Below are positions 12,595 to 13,981 of a stretch of DNA of 13,981 nucleotides, piece by piece. The position numbers were made by a program, and so were the translations under genes. The notes under the pieces are model-generated. The model had not been told where the DNA came from. It made no database searches and saw only the letters and a list, made by a program, of their open reading frames with translations. Numbering within the stretch: the stretch's first letter is position 1; each line of letters starts with the position of its first letter. This DNA comes from Candidatus Cloacimonadota bacterium (lineage in GTDB: Bacteria > Cloacimonadota > Cloacimonadia > Cloacimonadales > WRIO01). The stretch covers positions 1 to 13,981 of the forward strand of contig WRIO01000005.1 in assembly GCA_009782695.1 (NCBI GenBank), in the 5' to 3' direction.

Positions 12595-12620
12595 GTAGGG
12601 AAGGATTACCTAAGCCTTCC
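12595..12620. repeat. Family D hairpin, copy 2
   Basis: GTAGGGAAGGATTACCTAAG then CCTTCC. It differs from the 551-576 copy at one spacer base (T to C). Confidence 0.65.
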
Positions 12621-12648
12621 GATTTCATTCACGAAGGGATTCCGAATA

Positions 12649-12697
12649 AATTCCCCTCCAATTTGGAGGGGTGGACGCGCCACGGGCGGGGTGGTTA
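12649..12697 (+). repeat. Family A repeat, variant stem 2
   Basis: AATT and consensus stem 1 (12653-12671), then GTGG-ACGCG-CCAC as the second stem and GGGCGGGGTGGTTA. The GGACGCGC part matches the variant copy at 748-797. Confidence 0.75.
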
Positions 12698-12724
12698 AGA
12701 TAAATTAGAAATTAGAAATGTAGT

Positions 12725-12735
12725 GTCCTGCGGAC
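12725..12735. repeat. Family E mini-hairpin
   Basis: GTCCTGCGGAC between two oppositely oriented family A copies, the same arrangement as at 3208-3340. Confidence 0.55.
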
Positions 12736-12751
12736 GATGTGGATTGTTTAT

Positions 12752-12796
12752 CCACCCCGTCAACAAGTAGACACCCCTCCAAATTGGATGGGAATT
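12752..12796 (-). repeat. Family A repeat, inverted, upstream of the M42 gene
   Basis: CCACCCC tail, stem 2 GTCAACAAGTAGAC with one mismatch, stem 1 cccctccaaattggatggg with one change, then AATT. It ends 22 bp before the M42 start codon and just before its Shine-Dalgarno. Confidence 0.7.
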
Positions 12797-12818
12797 ATAC
12801 TGAAAAGGAGAAAAATAT

Positions 12819-13856
12819 ATGCTTTTATCAGATGAAGATAGAAAAGAATGTATCAAAAATATCATCAGTTTATGCAATATCCCCAGCCCGAGTGGCTTTA
12901 CAAAGGATATTTGCCGCTATCTGATGTCTTTTTTTACGGAAAAAGGCTACCAGCCCTATCAATCAAACAAAGGTTCAGTGGTGGTCGATATAGGAGGCGA
13001 GGGTAATCCACTCGTGCTCGCAGCCCATATCGACACACTCGGTGCTATGGTGCGGGCTATCAAATCAAACGGGAATATCCGTTACACCAATATCGGCGGC
13101 TATCCCGCAAATAATATCGAAAACGAGACTTGCAAGGTTCACACGCGTTCGGGGAAGGTTTATGAAGGGACTTTTTACCTGACCACCCCTGCCACCCATG
13201 TTTATCGAGATATTGGTGGGGTAAAGAGAGACGATGAGACTATCGAAGTGGTGCTGGACGAAAATGTGGAGAATGCAAAGGATGTCGAGGATTTAGGCAT
13301 AGCGGTGGGGGACTTTATCTCTATCGACCCGCGTATCAAAGTGGCAGAGTCTGGTTACCTAAAAAGCAGGCATTTAGACGATAAGGCAAGTGCAGGTATC
13401 TTGATGACCATAGCCGATTATGTCCAGAATAAGAAGGTAAGATTAAACCGCAAAGTGTATTTGCTCTTTACCACTTATGAAGAAGTGGGGCATGGAGGGG
13501 CGTCTGGCATCCCTTCCGATACCACAGAAATGATTTCCGTGGATATGGGTTGTGTAGGCTCTGATTTGACAGCGAATGAAAAAAAGGTGTCTATCTGTGC
13601 AAAGGACTCTGGTGGTCCTTATGATTATGATATTGTGACAAACCTAACCGAACTCGCCAAAAAACTCGCTGTTCCTTATGCTGTGGATATTTACCCATTT
13701 TATGGCAGTGATGTCGAGGCTGCTCTCAGTGCAGGTCACGATATTCGGCACGGTTTGCTAGGACCAGGCGTCTTTGCCTCGCACGGTTATGAACGCACCC
13801 ACCTGGAAGGTTTATCGGCAACCCTAAAACTACTTATTGCGTATATAATCCAGTAA
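12819..13856 (+). CDS. M42-family metallo-aminopeptidase
   Basis: Di-zinc or di-cobalt cytoplasmic aminopeptidase of the M42 (PepA/TET/FrvX) family, probably trimming peptides. The 345-residue product has the full set of expected residues. H70 and D72 lie in LAAHIDTLG, and the bridging metal Asp (D187) is in HLDDKASAG. E221 (general base) and E222 (metal) are in TTYEEVGHGG, D242 is in SVDMG, and H328 is in YERTHLEG near the C terminus. The inserted beta domain typical of M42 spans roughly residues 80-170. The length is normal (340-360). The ATG at 12819 has AAAGGAG 9 bases upstream. Family members are often annotated as endoglucanase or FrvX, which is unlikely to be the real role. Substrate preference cannot be told from sequence. 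It follows lolD after 255 bp of repeats, so it is probably an independent unit. Confidence 0.92.
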   Translation: MLLSDEDRKECIKNIISLCNIPSPSGFTKDICRYLMSFFTEKGYQPYQSNKGSVVVDIGGEGNPLVLAAHIDTLGAMVRAIKSNGNIRYTNIGGYPANNIENETCKVHTRSGKVYEGTFYLTTPATHVYRDIGGVKRDDETIEVVLDENVENAKDVEDLGIAVGDFISIDPRIKVAESGYLKSRHLDDKASAGILMTIADYVQNKKVRLNRKVYLLFTTYEEVGHGGASGIPSDTTEMISVDMGCVGSDLTANEKKVSICAKDSGGPYDYDIVTNLTELAKKLAVPYAVDIYPFYGSDVEAALSAGHDIRHGLLGPGVFASHGYERTHLEGLSATLKLLIAYIIQ

Positions 13857-13868
13857 GTCATTGCTTTT

Positions 13869-13981
13869 CCCCCCTCCTGTGGAGAGGGGTGGCAGTAAAT
13901 AATGACAAGTTACAAAGGACAAACTACAAGTCATTGGTATTTTGTCAGTTGTAATTTCCAACGAAGTTGGATGACGGGGTG
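13869..13981 (+). repeat. Family A repeat split by about 60 bp, cut by window end
   Basis: Stem 1 as CTCC-TGT-GGAG followed by AGGGGTGGCAG, then about 60 bp of AT-rich DNA. A CCAAC-GAA-GTTGG stem (13958-13970) and GACGGGGTG at the window edge follow. It carries yet another paired version of stem 2. Confidence 0.6.

Noticed and set aside
643..12796. Family A hairpins as intrinsic terminators
   Set aside because: No consistent T-run follows the stems, and copies lie upstream, downstream and in both orientations relative to genes.

Overview
The window reads as part of a diderm (Gram-negative type) bacterial chromosome, AT-rich overall. The evidence is four envelope-biogenesis genes: lolA, a lolC/E-type permease, lolD and lptE. 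The best guess at lineage, from the LolA/LptE types and the dense palindromic intergenic repeats, is a Cloacimonadota-like or similar deep-branching diderm. That assignment is from memory and weakly held. No plasmid, phage or insertion-sequence gene is visible.

Left edge (1-259, +): the 3' end of a DUF58-family gene cut by the window. A 573-base gene-free stretch follows, with a strong stem-loop (389-437) and several repeat modules. From 833 to 9525 eight genes read leftward. In transcription order they are a Fic-domain protein, lptE, rluB-type pseudouridine synthase, ychF GTPase/ATPase, ftsK, a gamma-glutamylcyclotransferase-like protein, lolA and manC (mannose-1-phosphate guanylyltransferase). 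Only lptE-rluB (24 bp) and lolA-manC (11 bp) are tightly spaced; the other junctions are 64-357 bp and carry repeats. From 9871 to 13856 four genes read rightward: a DUF4160-DUF2442 fusion protein, the lolC/E-type permease, lolD and an M42 metallopeptidase. The permease and lolD are separated by a 266-bp repeat cluster.

Functionally, LolC/E-type permease plus LolD would release lipoproteins from the inner membrane to the periplasmic carrier LolA. LptE is the outer-membrane LPS-assembly lipoprotein, and ManC makes GDP-mannose for surface glycans. FtsK, YchF and RluB are housekeeping (chromosome segregation, translation-linked ATPase, rRNA modification). The ftsK-to-lolA order recalls the ftsK-lolA adjacency of proteobacteria, here with a cyclotransferase gene between them.

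The most unusual content is between genes. At least six short palindromic module families (called A-F here) recur in both orientations and in mosaics. Family A has two hairpins and a fixed GGGGTGGTTA tail; its hairpin stems differ between copies but stay base-paired. Family C forms a tandem array of four 27-bp units upstream of lptE. The other point of interest is the Fic protein, whose catalytic histidine position is glutamine, with a 12-bp inverted repeat just upstream of its start.
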